Assembly (NCBI GenBank): GCA_964503475.1
Contig: CAZCZU010000021.1
Coordinates: forward strand, 1-43,697
Length of the DNA: 43,697 nucleotides
Reading direction: 5' to 3'
From: CAZCZU01 sp964503475
GTDB taxonomy: Bacteria; Pseudomonadota; Zetaproteobacteria; Mariprofundales; Mariprofundaceae
A program made the position numbers and the translations under genes. Positions within the stretch are counted from its first letter, which is position 1; every line of letters begins with the position of its first letter. Positions 22,068 through 30,592 of the stretch are shown here, piece by piece. A model generated the notes under the pieces. It ran no database searches and was not told where the DNA came from. It was given only the letters and a program-made list of their open reading frames with translations.

Positions 22068-23528
22068 CTATGTACCGCAGAAAGTTTCGTGCACCTCTTC
22101 CTCGGGTGCGGGCGGCAGCTCAAAATGCGCGCAACCGGGCTGCTCGTCAAACGGACGGATCAAAAGATCGACCAGGGCGTGGAAAGGTACGAAGTCCCCC
22201 TGCACCGCTGCTGCAATCGCCTGCTCGATGCGATGGTTGCGGGGGATATAGATCGGATTGGCAGCCTGCATGCGCTGAACCGTCGCACCATCCGTATCGC
22301 GCACCGCCTGCCACTGTGCCAGCCACTCTTCTGCTCCTTTCGGATCGTTGAACAGCTCGATCAATGGCGCCTCGCCATCGGCCCCCTCCTTCGCCAGTCG
22401 GGTCAGGCGGCGGAAGAAGAGGGTGAAATCGACCTCGCCCGCAGCCATGGCCGAAAGGGTCGCATCGATAAACGCTTCGTGCTCCTCATCCTCGCTCAAG
22501 CCCAACTTGGCCGAGAAGCGGGCCAGGTAATGCTCGCTGAATGCCTCGTCGAAACGGGCCAGCACCGCCTGTGCCGTGGCAACGGCCTTCTCCTGATCCT
22601 TATCAATAAGTGGCAGCAGGCACTCGGCCAGCCGGGCCAGGTTCCACTTGGCCATGCGCGCCTGCCGGTTCCAGGCGTAGCGGCCGATGCTGTCGATGGA
22701 GCTGAACACCTTTTCGGGATAGAAGCGATCCATGAAGGCGCAGGGGCCGAAATCGATGGTCTCGCCCGCCACCTGCATATTGTCGGTATTCATCACCCCA
22801 TGGATAAAGCCGACACTCATCCACTGCGCCACCAGCGCGGCCTGACGCATGACGATAGCCTCATAGAGGGCGAGATAGGGATTCGCCTCGTCTTTCAATT
22901 CGGGATAGTGGCGCCGAGTCACGTAGTCGGCCAGACACGTCACCGCCTCGATATCCTCGCGGATGGCAAAGAACTGGAAGGTGCCGACCCGCACATGGCT
23001 CTGCGCCACCCGTGCCAGCACTGCCCCCGGCAAAGCCGTTTCGCGATAGACCTGTTCGCCGGTCAGCGTGGCCGCCAGTGTGCGCGTGGTCGGGATACCC
23101 ATGGCGGCAAACGCCTCGCTGACAATGTACTCGCGCAACACGGGGCCGAGTGCTGCCTTGCCGTCGCCACGCCTTGAAAACGGCGTGCGGCCGGAGCCCT
23201 TCAGGTGCAGGTCGAAGCGCACGCCATCGCGATCGATCAGTTCGCCCAGCAGATGGGCTCGCCCATCGCCCAGCTGCGGCACCAGGCTGCCGAACTGGTG
23301 ACCGGCATAGGCCATGGCAATCGGCTCGGCGGTTTCGGGCAGGCGCGTGCCAGAGAGCATGGCCACCCCGTCCGCCGATTTAAGCCAATCGATATCAAGC
23401 GCGAACTGTTCAGCCAATGATTCGTTAAGCCGGATCAGCTCCGGCTTGGGTGCCGCTTCCGGATGCACCTTTGCATAGAAGTGCTCCGGCAGTGCGGCAT
23501 AGGTGTTTTCAAATCGGATCGGTGCCAT
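22068..23528 (-). CDS. selO: Protein adenylyltransferase SelO
   Basis: 486 aa (YdiU/UPF0061). A pseudokinase that transfers AMP to proteins and answers oxidative stress. Seen: GHQFGSLVPQLGDGRAHLLGE, the HLKGSGRTPFSRRGDGKAALGPVLREY block binding flipped ATP, the HGVMNTDNM catalytic loop and the DFGPCAF metal motif. It ends CGT, with Cys at the antepenultimate position where animal SelO has selenocysteine, so the redox-sensing tail is preserved. Confidence 0.95.
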   Translation of the reverse strand: MAPIRFENTYAALPEHFYAKVHPEAAPKPELIRLNESLAEQFALDIDWLKSADGVAMLSGTRLPETAEPIAMAYAGHQFGSLVPQLGDGRAHLLGELIDRDGVRFDLHLKGSGRTPFSRRGDGKAALGPVLREYIVSEAFAAMGIPTTRTLAATLTGEQVYRETALPGAVLARVAQSHVRVGTFQFFAIREDIEAVTCLADYVTRRHYPELKDEANPYLALYEAIVMRQAALVAQWMSVGFIHGVMNTDNMQVAGETIDFGPCAFMDRFYPEKVFSSIDSIGRYAWNRQARMAKWNLARLAECLLPLIDKDQEKAVATAQAVLARFDEAFSEHYLARFSAKLGLSEDEEHEAFIDATLSAMAAGEVDFTLFFRRLTRLAKEGADGEAPLIELFNDPKGAEEWLAQWQAVRDTDGATVQRMQAANPIYIPRNHRIEQAIAAAVQGDFVPFHALVDLLIRPFDEQPGCAHFELPPAPEEEVHETFCGT

Positions 23529-23742
23529 TCAATGGATCATACAGGAAAGCAGTCTTAGGCAATACGGATGGAATCTATGGATTCTCAAGCGGCCAGCACT
23601 CCTTAGAGGCACTATTTCGACCTCAAAAACAACATTCTAAGCATCAGAATAGCCCCTGTTTTAGTTGGTCATCCTCACTTATCAGCCAGTTACCTTGATC
23701 CGACCGAGTCGGTCAGGCTTCGCGATCACCATACGCAAGGCA
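23529..23742. other. Intergenic region selO to hypothetical
   Basis: 214 bp between the selO start and the stop of the next leftward gene. It should contain the selO promoter. No repeat or gene recognised. Confidence 0.4.
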
Positions 23743-24093
23743 TCACCTCTTCCAACAAACGAAGCGATCATTGGACGTCGAGCTCATCGCCTTAATCACG
23801 GCTTCGTCATCGAACCCGGGCAGCTTTTGCAACGTATCCAAAAGCCTGTCCGCCCCAGGTATTCCCTGCCCAATCGCACAACCGCCTTTTCCCTCTTCAC
23901 CAATAAGAATCCAGAACACATCCTCGAACCAGGGACCTTCATCTGTCGTGACGATTCCCACCTCCACCAGTTCATCCCAACGAACCGATTCCTGGACACC
24001 GTCAGCCCTGTAGCGAGTAACGCTTTCATCGGAAATGATAATCCGCTCCGGCTGGCTCTCGCGCCGAAAGTAATCGATTAACCTGGTAAGCAT
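23743..24093 (-). CDS. Conserved hypothetical protein
   Basis: 116 aa from ATG with AGGGAG upstream. Acidic alpha/beta protein; the block VRWDELVEVGIVTTDEGPWFEDVFWILIG and LPGFDDEAVIKAMSSTSNDRFVCWKR looks like a small conserved family found widely in bacteria without assigned function. A copy of the rpoS-type palindrome (half degenerate) lies 57 bp upstream. A longer TTG-initiated form from 24195 would add a hydrophobic N-terminus and overlap the previous stop; it has no ribosome site. Confidence 0.65.
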   Translation of the reverse strand: MLTRLIDYFRRESQPERIIISDESVTRYRADGVQESVRWDELVEVGIVTTDEGPWFEDVFWILIGEEGKGGCAIGQGIPGADRLLDTLQKLPGFDDEAVIKAMSSTSNDRFVCWKR

Positions 24094-24149
24094 CGGCTCC
24101 CTCACCCGAAATAGATGGCCCCAGCTTACCAGCAGAAACAGCGCCCTAA

Positions 24150-24167
24150 ATAGCACAAATGCATTAA
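24150..24167 (-). promoter_or_regulatory. Degenerate copy of the shared palindromic site
   Basis: ATAGCACAAATGCATTAA: one arm and the AA centre are identical to the rpoS site, the other arm is degenerate. On the coding strand it reads TTTGTGCTATTT, matching rpoS. 57 bp before the ATG of the hypothetical at 24093. Confidence 0.35.
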
Positions 24168-24191
24168 AAACAGGTAGAAAACGGTCAGATA

Positions 24192-24632
24192 TCAAAAGGG
24201 GTAGTCGTCATGCCTTGAGACGTGTTCGACATCCCGGCCCTGCCTGAACAAGGCCTCGACGCGATCCATCACCCCGACAACCTTTTCGGAGACTGCGATA
24301 TTGCGGAACTTCAGCCAGGACCATTTCATCCCCCCTTTTACGGAAGGCATGATCGCATAGCGCTCCGGCGCCTCGCCCGCCTCGCCCGCCTCGGGCCAGG
24401 AGTAGATGCACAGACCCATGTTGAAGCCGCCATCGTTCACATCGACCCACCAGCCCCAATCCTCACAGGCATAGGAAGGCACCTCCACCCCGATCCTGGG
24501 CAACTCGGCTTCCAGATACTGGCACAGGGCCTTGCCGTACATCCCCGCGTTGATCGGCTCATCCTGTTCTCCCGCCAGCACGGAAAACTTCTTTGTCTGA
24601 ATCGCAATGCAAATACCCGGAATATCCGTCAT
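24192..24632 (-). CDS. Conserved hypothetical protein
   Basis: 146 aa. Trp-rich (EDWGWWVDVND, MKWSWLKF) soluble protein, no signal or TM. I do not recognise a domain. It ends four bases inside an alternative start of the next gene, so the two hypotheticals are likely one unit. Confidence 0.65.
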   Translation of the reverse strand: MTDIPGICIAIQTKKFSVLAGEQDEPINAGMYGKALCQYLEAELPRIGVEVPSYACEDWGWWVDVNDGGFNMGLCIYSWPEAGEAGEAPERYAIMPSVKGGMKWSWLKFRNIAVSEKVVGVMDRVEALFRQGRDVEHVSRHDDYPF

Positions 24633-24661
24633 ACACTGCCCCCTAAGGACTTTTCCAACGA

Positions 24662-24829
24662 ATGCCTCTCCCCTTAAGTCAGCAACCTATTATTCATCGT
24701 TTTTCATTTTCGATAATCATCAAGGTTGCCTATGCTGATCGGGCACTGGCTGCGCAGGCAAATGACGCCGGCCATTTAATCCTTGCTGGATCGAACACTT
24801 ACGGGATTTATGCCGGCATTCCTGCCTGA
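24662..24829 (+). CDS. Possible small ORF
   Basis: 55 codons, MPLPLSQQPIIHRF at the start and an Ala/Gly-rich end (ANDAGHLILAGSNTYGIYAG). AAGGA lies 12 bases upstream, too far for comfort. It fills most of an otherwise empty 340-bp gap. It could be a remnant of a longer gene or chance; no family recognised. Confidence 0.2.
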   Translation: MPLPLSQQPIIHRFSFSIIIKVAYADRALAAQANDAGHLILAGSNTYGIYAGIPA

Positions 24830-24877
24830 TCTGCACGCACACATCACTTTTCCAGGGTATCCTTAGCTTGTAGAGGT

Positions 24878-24918
24878 GTATATCCTAATATACTGTTTTG
24901 ATTCGCAGGCTCGCCTGC
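24878..24918 (+). promoter_or_regulatory. Two palindromes upstream of the CZB gene
   Basis: GTATATCCTAATATAC (24878-24893) and GCAGGCTCGCCTGC (24905-24918) are perfect inverted repeats 55-95 bp before the CZB start. The AT-rich one could overlap a -10 region; together they look like an operator region. Confidence 0.4.
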
Positions 24919-24972
24919 TTGATTCAGGGAAACATACCACCTGATTACAACAGGGCATTGGGGAGGGTTTGA

Positions 24973-25497
24973 ATGAAAGTATCCGAGATTCTGGAAAAGC
25001 TGAACGACGCACGTCTGGCACATCTGCGCTGGGTGGCGCGCGCTGAAGGGCTGCTGGCCGGCCTGCCGCTCGATAAGGAGCAGGTGCCGGTGATGCAGAC
25101 CGATTGCGAATTCGGCCGCTGGTACTATGGCCCGGGGCATGTATTGAACAGCATGTCCGCCTACCGCTCCCTGCAGGAGCCGCACGAGCTGCTGCACAAG
25201 ACCTATATGCAGATCTTCAACCTGCTTTACGGCGAAGATGAGCGCTCGATGCTTGGCAAACTCTTCGGCTCGGCCAAGAAGCATAAGGCACAGCATCTGG
25301 AAGAGGCGCGCAAACTGCTGCCCAGCCTCAAGGGCCAGTCGGAAGTACTGCTGAAAAATATCGAGATTCTGGAGAAAGAGATTCAGACAATGGCCAAACG
25401 CCATACTCCGAATCAAACGGGATCGCACCTTGCAGCCTCGGCGCTGATGGAAGCCGCCAACAAAGCGGAAGAGGATGTTCGCAACCTAAGCGCCTGA
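24973..25497 (+). CDS. Stand-alone CZB (chemoreceptor zinc-binding) domain protein
   Basis: 174 aa. The CZB motif is complete: H17 in LAHLRWV, the D-CEFGRWYYGPG signature with C45, and two histidines in EPHELLHKTY (about 70-75), the 3His/1Cys zinc site. A helical C-terminal tail (LLKNIEILEKEIQTMAKR...) follows. CZB domains usually end chemoreceptors or diguanylate cyclases (DgcZ) and sense zinc or oxidant; here there is no output domain. GGGGAGGG precedes ATG. Monocistronic, with its own terminator. Confidence 0.85.
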   Translation: MKVSEILEKLNDARLAHLRWVARAEGLLAGLPLDKEQVPVMQTDCEFGRWYYGPGHVLNSMSAYRSLQEPHELLHKTYMQIFNLLYGEDERSMLGKLFGSAKKHKAQHLEEARKLLPSLKGQSEVLLKNIEILEKEIQTMAKRHTPNQTGSHLAASALMEAANKAEEDVRNLSA

Positions 25498-25515
25498 CGG
25501 GCTCGGACCCGCGCT

Positions 25516-25549
25516 AAACGGCCGTACCCGCCCCCGGATACGGCCGTTT
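25516..25549. terminator. Bidirectional stem-loop between CZB and rsmB
   Basis: AAACGGCCGTA and TACGGCCGTTT, 11 perfect pairs with flanking A and T runs, between converging genes. Serves both directions. Confidence 0.8.
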
Positions 25550-25595
25550 GCTATTTAAAGCCAGACAGCTGACGCACCTCACGATCGGGCAACAA

Positions 25596-26807
25596 CTACC
25601 CCTTGCTCAGGCGGGCAATGAAGAAGCCGTCGTGGGCTTCGGTGGGGAAAAGGCGATCGGCCGACTGCAGGCCGGAGACTCCCTCCACCACCTGCTCATT
25701 CTCCTCGGGATGAATCGAGCAGACGGCGTAGACCAGCCGCCCGCCGGGCTTAAGCACCCTCAGGGCCTCGGCCAGCATCTGCTTCTGCAGCGCGGCATGG
25801 TGGGCCACGCTCTCTTGATTGTGGATAAACTTGGCATCGGGATGGCGACGAATGACACCGGATGCCGAGCACGGCGCATCGAGCAGGATGGCATCCACCG
25901 AACTATCCTCATAAGGGAGGGCCGTGGCATCGCCCTGGCGGATGCTGACATTATCCGCTTTGAGGCGCGTCAGATTCTCTTGCAGGCGCGGGATGCGCTT
26001 CCCGCTCAGCTCCACCGCCTCGATGGCCACATCGGGATGCATGCGGGCCAGCAGGGCCGTCTTGCCGCCCGGTGCGGCACAGAGGTCGAGCACCCGCTCG
26101 CCTACGTTCACTTCCAGCGCCAGGGCCGCCGCCTGTGCGGCCTGATCCATGACGGTAAAGGCGCCCTCCGGATAGCCGGGCAGTGTGGTGACATCGACAC
26201 CGGCCGGCAGGATCACGGCATGCGGCGACAACTCACCTTTCGTCGCCTCGATCTTAAGCTCCGCCACCTCGGCCAGCCAGCGCTCACGCGCCTCGAATAC
26301 GGCCACGCACAGCGGCGGCGTTTCGCGCAGGATTTCGGCGACAGCCTGCGCCTTTTCCGCCCCCCAGGCATCGCGCCAGGCGCTATAGATCCATTTCGGC
26401 AGCTCGGCCCGCTGCTGCGGTTTCAGCCTGGCCGGAGGCTCGCTCTCAGCCACCTTACGCAGTACGGCATTGGCAAAGCCCGCCTCGCGGAACAGCAATG
26501 ATTTGACGGCATCGACCGTCTCGGAGACGGCGGCATGCGTCGGGATGCGCAGGTAGCGCAGCTGGTAGGTGCCGACCAGCAGGGCCAGGCGCACCCCCTC
26601 GGAGGGCTTTTGCTTCAGAAAACGGGAGACATCGGCTTCCAGCGAGTAGTAGCGACGCAACACGCCGAAGACGATCTGGTGCAGCAGGCGGCGATCGCGC
26701 TCGGAGAGCATGGCATTGTCGGTGGCGGCAGCGAGTGCCTCATCGATTTTACGATTGTGCTCGAAGAGATCCAGCAATACCCGGACGGCAATCAGGCGGA
26801 GATTCAC
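25596..26807 (-). CDS. rsmB: 16S rRNA (cytosine-967-C5)-methyltransferase
   Basis: 403 aa. NusB-like N-terminal domain (about 1-130), then the SAM domain with VLDLCAAPGGKTALLA, DAPCSASGVIRRHPD and the second cysteine in AVCSIHPEEN, the two-cysteine m5C mechanism. Starts at GTG overlapping the fmt stop (GTGA). Forms the common def-fmt-rsmB operon. Confidence 0.95.
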   Translation of the reverse strand: MNLRLIAVRVLLDLFEHNRKIDEALAAATDNAMLSERDRRLLHQIVFGVLRRYYSLEADVSRFLKQKPSEGVRLALLVGTYQLRYLRIPTHAAVSETVDAVKSLLFREAGFANAVLRKVAESEPPARLKPQQRAELPKWIYSAWRDAWGAEKAQAVAEILRETPPLCVAVFEARERWLAEVAELKIEATKGELSPHAVILPAGVDVTTLPGYPEGAFTVMDQAAQAAALALEVNVGERVLDLCAAPGGKTALLARMHPDVAIEAVELSGKRIPRLQENLTRLKADNVSIRQGDATALPYEDSSVDAILLDAPCSASGVIRRHPDAKFIHNQESVAHHAALQKQMLAEALRVLKPGGRLVYAVCSIHPEENEQVVEGVSGLQSADRLFPTEAHDGFFIARLSKG

Positions 26808-27736
26808 GCCAGTATTTCGCCCGGCGTAAGCTGACTGCCGCGCAGAAAGGCTTCCGCCTCCATCGCTTTCTTGCCCTCCGGCTGCACCTCAAGCAGACGA
26901 TAGGCCGTGCCATCGCCACAGGCGATATCGAAATGCTCCTTGCCGATCCAGGAACCGGCCGGGCTCAGCGTCGTATGCTCCAGTACCTCACCGGCAATCA
27001 CCTTCAGCCACTTGCCCTTCACGCGTGTACGCGCCCCCGGTTTGGGAGCGAAACAGCGCACCTGGCGATCGACGATGGTGGCCGGTCGCGACCAGTCAAT
27101 CAGGCGATCCTCGCCCGAAAGCTTGGCGGCATAGGTGGCATCCGCCTCATGCTGGGTGAGACGCTCGCATGTGCCATCCACAATCGACGGCAGGGTTTCG
27201 ACAAGCAGTTCCGCCCCGATAGCCGAAAGCTGGCCGGCCAGCTGGGTGCCGCTGGTCAGCGGTGAAATCTCCAGCATGCGGCAGGCGTAGACATCGCCGG
27301 TATCGAGCCCCTCCTCCATGTGCATGATGCAGACACCCGTCTCGGCATCACCGGCCAGCATGGCCCGCTCGATCGGGGCCGCGCCGCGCCAGCGCGGCAA
27401 CAGCGAGGCGTGCACGTTCACCGGCGCCACTTTGGGGGCCGTCAGCCACGACTTGGGCAACAGCATGCCGAAAGCGACCACGACCAGCACATCCGCCTGC
27501 TTACCCTGCAGCCAGGCCAGCGCCTCGTCGTCACCCCTGAGCTTCTCGGGCGTGATGACATCGATATGGGCTTCAAGGGCTGCCTGCTTGACCGGCGACG
27601 GGGTCAGCCGCATGCCGCGCCCGGCCGGGCGATCGGGCTGGGAGACGACACCCACCACCTCGATGCCGGGAGCATCGATCAGGGCCTCAAGGGCGGAGAC
27701 GGCGAAATAGGGGGTACCGGCAAAAACGACGCGCAT
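26804..27736 (-). CDS. fmt: Methionyl-tRNA formyltransferase
   Basis: 310 aa. Formylates initiator Met-tRNA. The catalytic region NVHASLLPRWRGAAPIERAMLAGDAETGVCIMHMEEGLDTGDV (Asn, His and Asp triad) and the C-terminal tRNA-binding domain are intact. Start TGATG-coupled to the def stop. Confidence 0.97.
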   Translation of the reverse strand: MRVVFAGTPYFAVSALEALIDAPGIEVVGVVSQPDRPAGRGMRLTPSPVKQAALEAHIDVITPEKLRGDDEALAWLQGKQADVLVVVAFGMLLPKSWLTAPKVAPVNVHASLLPRWRGAAPIERAMLAGDAETGVCIMHMEEGLDTGDVYACRMLEISPLTSGTQLAGQLSAIGAELLVETLPSIVDGTCERLTQHEADATYAAKLSGEDRLIDWSRPATIVDRQVRCFAPKPGARTRVKGKWLKVIAGEVLEHTTLSPAGSWIGKEHFDIACGDGTAYRLLEVQPEGKKAMEAEAFLRGSQLTPGEILA

Positions 27737-28263
27737 CAGCCCTGCTCCTGCAGCTTCTTGCGCTTGTGCAGCTTCTTCTTGAGCAGCTTCTGCTTCAACG
27801 GCTTCAGCTTGTCGATGAACAGCTTGCCGTCGAGATGATCGAACTCGTGCTGCAGGGCCACGGCCTGAAAGCCGTCGAAGGCGGACTCATGCCGACCACC
27901 CTCCAGATCCTGCCAGCGCAGGCGGATTGCGGCCGGGCGCTCCACCTCTTCGTAAATCTCGGGTACGGAGAGACACCCCTCCTCGAACACCTCGGTATCC
28001 TCGCTGGACCAGAGAATCTCCGGATTGACCCACACCTTCAGATCGCGCACCCCATCCTCGGAGCGCCACTCGGTATCGGTGACGACGACCCGCAGATCGG
28101 AGCCGATCTGGGTGGAGGCAAGGCCCACGCCCGGGGCATCGTACATGGTGTCCGCCAGATCCTGCGCCAGCTGGCGCACCTCCTCGGCGGTGGGGTCGGC
28201 AACCGGGCGCGCCACGATACGCAGCCGGTCGTCGGGATAGGTGATAATCTCTTTGATGGCCAT
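27736..28263 (-). CDS. def: Peptide deformylase
   Basis: 175 aa. Removes the N-formyl group. Three family motifs: GVGLASTQIG, EGCLSVPE (metal Cys) and QHEFDHLDG (HExxH). The unusually Lys/Leu-rich C-terminal tail (KLKPLKQKLLKKKLHKRKK) is longer and more basic than in E. coli. Confidence 0.97.
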   Translation of the reverse strand: MAIKEIITYPDDRLRIVARPVADPTAEEVRQLAQDLADTMYDAPGVGLASTQIGSDLRVVVTDTEWRSEDGVRDLKVWVNPEILWSSEDTEVFEEGCLSVPEIYEEVERPAAIRLRWQDLEGGRHESAFDGFQAVALQHEFDHLDGKLFIDKLKPLKQKLLKKKLHKRKKLQEQG

Positions 28264-28303
28264 GCGGCAAGGCTAGCCCAAGCGGCAAGGGCGTGTCAGC
28301 AGG

Positions 28304-30592
28304 CTATTTGCCGGACGACGCCTGCAGCAGCTGCCGTAGCCGGCCACCCAGTTCCGCCGGCACAAACGGCTTGCCGATCACCGCCTCGGCATCGACATCC
28401 TCGCCGGCCACCTGCCCCTGGTCGTAACCGGTGGCATAGAGCACGGCAATATCCGGTGCCTGCCGGCGAATTTCGCGCACCATGGCGATACCGCCCATGC
28501 GCGGCATGACAATATCGGTCAGCACCAGCGCCACCTCACCGGCATGCTCGTGAAAAAGGGCCAGCCCCTCCCGCCCATCGGCGGCCGTCAGCACCCGGTA
28601 GCCGAACGTCCCCAGCACCTGGGCCGTGGTCTGGCGCACCGTAGCCTCATCATCGACCAGCAGGATCGTTTCGCCGCCTCCGGCCTCGCTGCCGGCCTCC
28701 GGCACAGCCTCCGGATCGGCTGTCGCTATCGCCTCGCGATTCAATGGCAGATAGACATCGAACTGTGCCCCGCCCTCCGGCCGCGAATGAGCCTCGACAA
28801 TGCCGTCGTGGGCCTGAACCGCACCGAGCACCATGGAGAGCCCCAGCCCCGTGCCCTGTCCTACCTCCTTGGTGGTAAAGAAGGGATCGAAAATGCGCTC
28901 AAGATCCTCCGGCCGGATGCCGCTGCCGTTATCGCGCACAGTCAGATGGGCATAGTCGCGGACTTCGGCCTGTTCGTGTCGCGCCAGGAATGTCGCATCG
29001 GCGTGCCATGCCCGCAATCGCAGCTCGACACGGGGCGCATCACGCCCGGCCACCGCATCGCGGGCATTGTTGAGCAGGTTGACCAGCACCTGCTGCAGCT
29101 GCGAGACGTCCCCCTTCACCGGCAGGGCGGCATCGCCCAGCTCCACCTGCAGATCGATATCCTCCGGCAACACCACCTTGTGCAGCTTCAACAGATCGCG
29201 CACGAACGCGGTCAGCTCGATGCCCTGCATCTCGATACCGCCCTTGCGCGAATAGGCCAGCAGCTGGCGCACCATGCCGGCCGCCCGCTCGCTCAGGCGA
29301 TCGATATCATCCAGCGAATGCTCGACCGGCTTGCCCGCCTCGACTTCGCGCCGCGCCAGATAGACGCGCCCCATAATCGCCGCCAGGGCATTGTTGAACT
29401 CATGGGCGATACCGCCGACCAGCGTGCCGATCGCCTCCAGCTTCTGCGACTGACGCAACTGCTGCTCCAGCGCCTCGTAATCGCTCATATCCTGCTGAAT
29501 ACAGACAAAGTGGTTGATCGCCCCCCGGGCGTCGAAGACAGGCGAGATGGACATCATCGACGAATAGAGGCTGCCATCCTTGCGGCGATTGACGATTTTG
29601 CTGCTCCAGTGCTGCCCCTGCGTAATCGCATCCCACATCTCCTGGTAATAACGCGGTGGCTGCTCACCGGACTTGAGCAGCGAGATCTTCTCGCCCACGG
29701 CCTCACTGCTGGCATAGCCGGTCACACGGCTGAAGGAGGGATTCACATATTCGATACACCCCTCCGGATCGGTGATCATCACCACCTCGCCCGCCTGCTG
29801 CATCGCGGCGGAGAGGATACGCAGCTGCTGCGAGGCATCGTCCAGACGACGCACCATGGCGTTGAAGCTGTCGGCCAGCATCGCCAGCTCCCCCTTGCCG
29901 CCAATCTCGACCCGCGTATCGAGCCGCCCCTCGCCCAACTGCCGGGTAGCCATGACCAGACGGCGCAGCGGTGCATGCACCCAGATGTAGAGCAGCAGCA
30001 GAATCAGTCCGCTGGCAGCCAGCAAGCCGAACCAGTAGATCAGCAACTGGTCGTGCAGGCGCTGCTCCAGGCGCAGCGCCTCACGGCTGAAATCGTAATC
30101 GATATAGAGACCGCCGGTGCGCTCATGGCGCAGCTTGCCTTTGCTGGGAAAACGGACGGGAAACCAGGCCTGGATCGAGGTCGGTGACGAGAATTCAATC
30201 ACCGGCTGCAGGCTGCGCTGCATGTGACGCAACAGCGACGGGTCGAACCCTTCGGCCACCTTGGCAATCGGCTTCTGCTTCCAGGTGTAATGCGTGGCCG
30301 ATACCACCCGCCCCGTCTCGTCGAACAGGGCGGCATGGCGGTAAACCACCTCGGTCGCCAGCGAAGTGACAATCAGGTCGACCATGTCCATCTCGTGGCG
30401 GCGCAACGCCTGCGAGATGTAGGACTGGATATGGGCGATATGATGCCGCACATCGTTGTAGGAACTCTCGCGCAGGGCCTGCTTCGAATCGATATACTGA
30501 TGCACCACCAGTGCCGTACCGAGCGGCAGGATGGCCAGCAGCACCACCAGTGGCAGCCACAGGCGCAGATTCGGCGTGTAGACCCGTTTCAT
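28304..30592 (-). CDS. Hybrid sensor histidine kinase (HAMP-PAS-HK-REC)
   Basis: 762 aa. TM helix about 9-33, periplasmic sensor to about 183, second TM about 184-206, HAMP about 207-260, PAS about 262-380, HisKA with the phospho-acceptor in GGIAHEFNNALAAI (about 398), HATPase with DNGSG and FFTTKEVGQGTGLGLSMV, and a C-terminal receiver (ILLVDDE, VLTDIVMP, K in IGKPF). Its ATG overlaps the stop of a solute-binding lipoprotein gene (ATGA), so the lipoprotein may present a ligand to its periplasmic domain. No dedicated output regulator is adjacent. Confidence 0.9.
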   Translation of the reverse strand: MKRVYTPNLRLWLPLVVLLAILPLGTALVVHQYIDSKQALRESSYNDVRHHIAHIQSYISQALRRHEMDMVDLIVTSLATEVVYRHAALFDETGRVVSATHYTWKQKPIAKVAEGFDPSLLRHMQRSLQPVIEFSSPTSIQAWFPVRFPSKGKLRHERTGGLYIDYDFSREALRLEQRLHDQLLIYWFGLLAASGLILLLLYIWVHAPLRRLVMATRQLGEGRLDTRVEIGGKGELAMLADSFNAMVRRLDDASQQLRILSAAMQQAGEVVMITDPEGCIEYVNPSFSRVTGYASSEAVGEKISLLKSGEQPPRYYQEMWDAITQGQHWSSKIVNRRKDGSLYSSMMSISPVFDARGAINHFVCIQQDMSDYEALEQQLRQSQKLEAIGTLVGGIAHEFNNALAAIMGRVYLARREVEAGKPVEHSLDDIDRLSERAAGMVRQLLAYSRKGGIEMQGIELTAFVRDLLKLHKVVLPEDIDLQVELGDAALPVKGDVSQLQQVLVNLLNNARDAVAGRDAPRVELRLRAWHADATFLARHEQAEVRDYAHLTVRDNGSGIRPEDLERIFDPFFTTKEVGQGTGLGLSMVLGAVQAHDGIVEAHSRPEGGAQFDVYLPLNREAIATADPEAVPEAGSEAGGGETILLVDDEATVRQTTAQVLGTFGYRVLTAADGREGLALFHEHAGEVALVLTDIVMPRMGGIAMVREIRRQAPDIAVLYATGYDQGQVAGEDVDAEAVIGKPFVPAELGGRLRQLLQASSGK

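Noticed and set aside
28544..30187. 547-codon plus-strand frame
   Set aside because: Antisense shadow of the hybrid kinase gene, same His/Gln/Leu-rich composition as other shadows.
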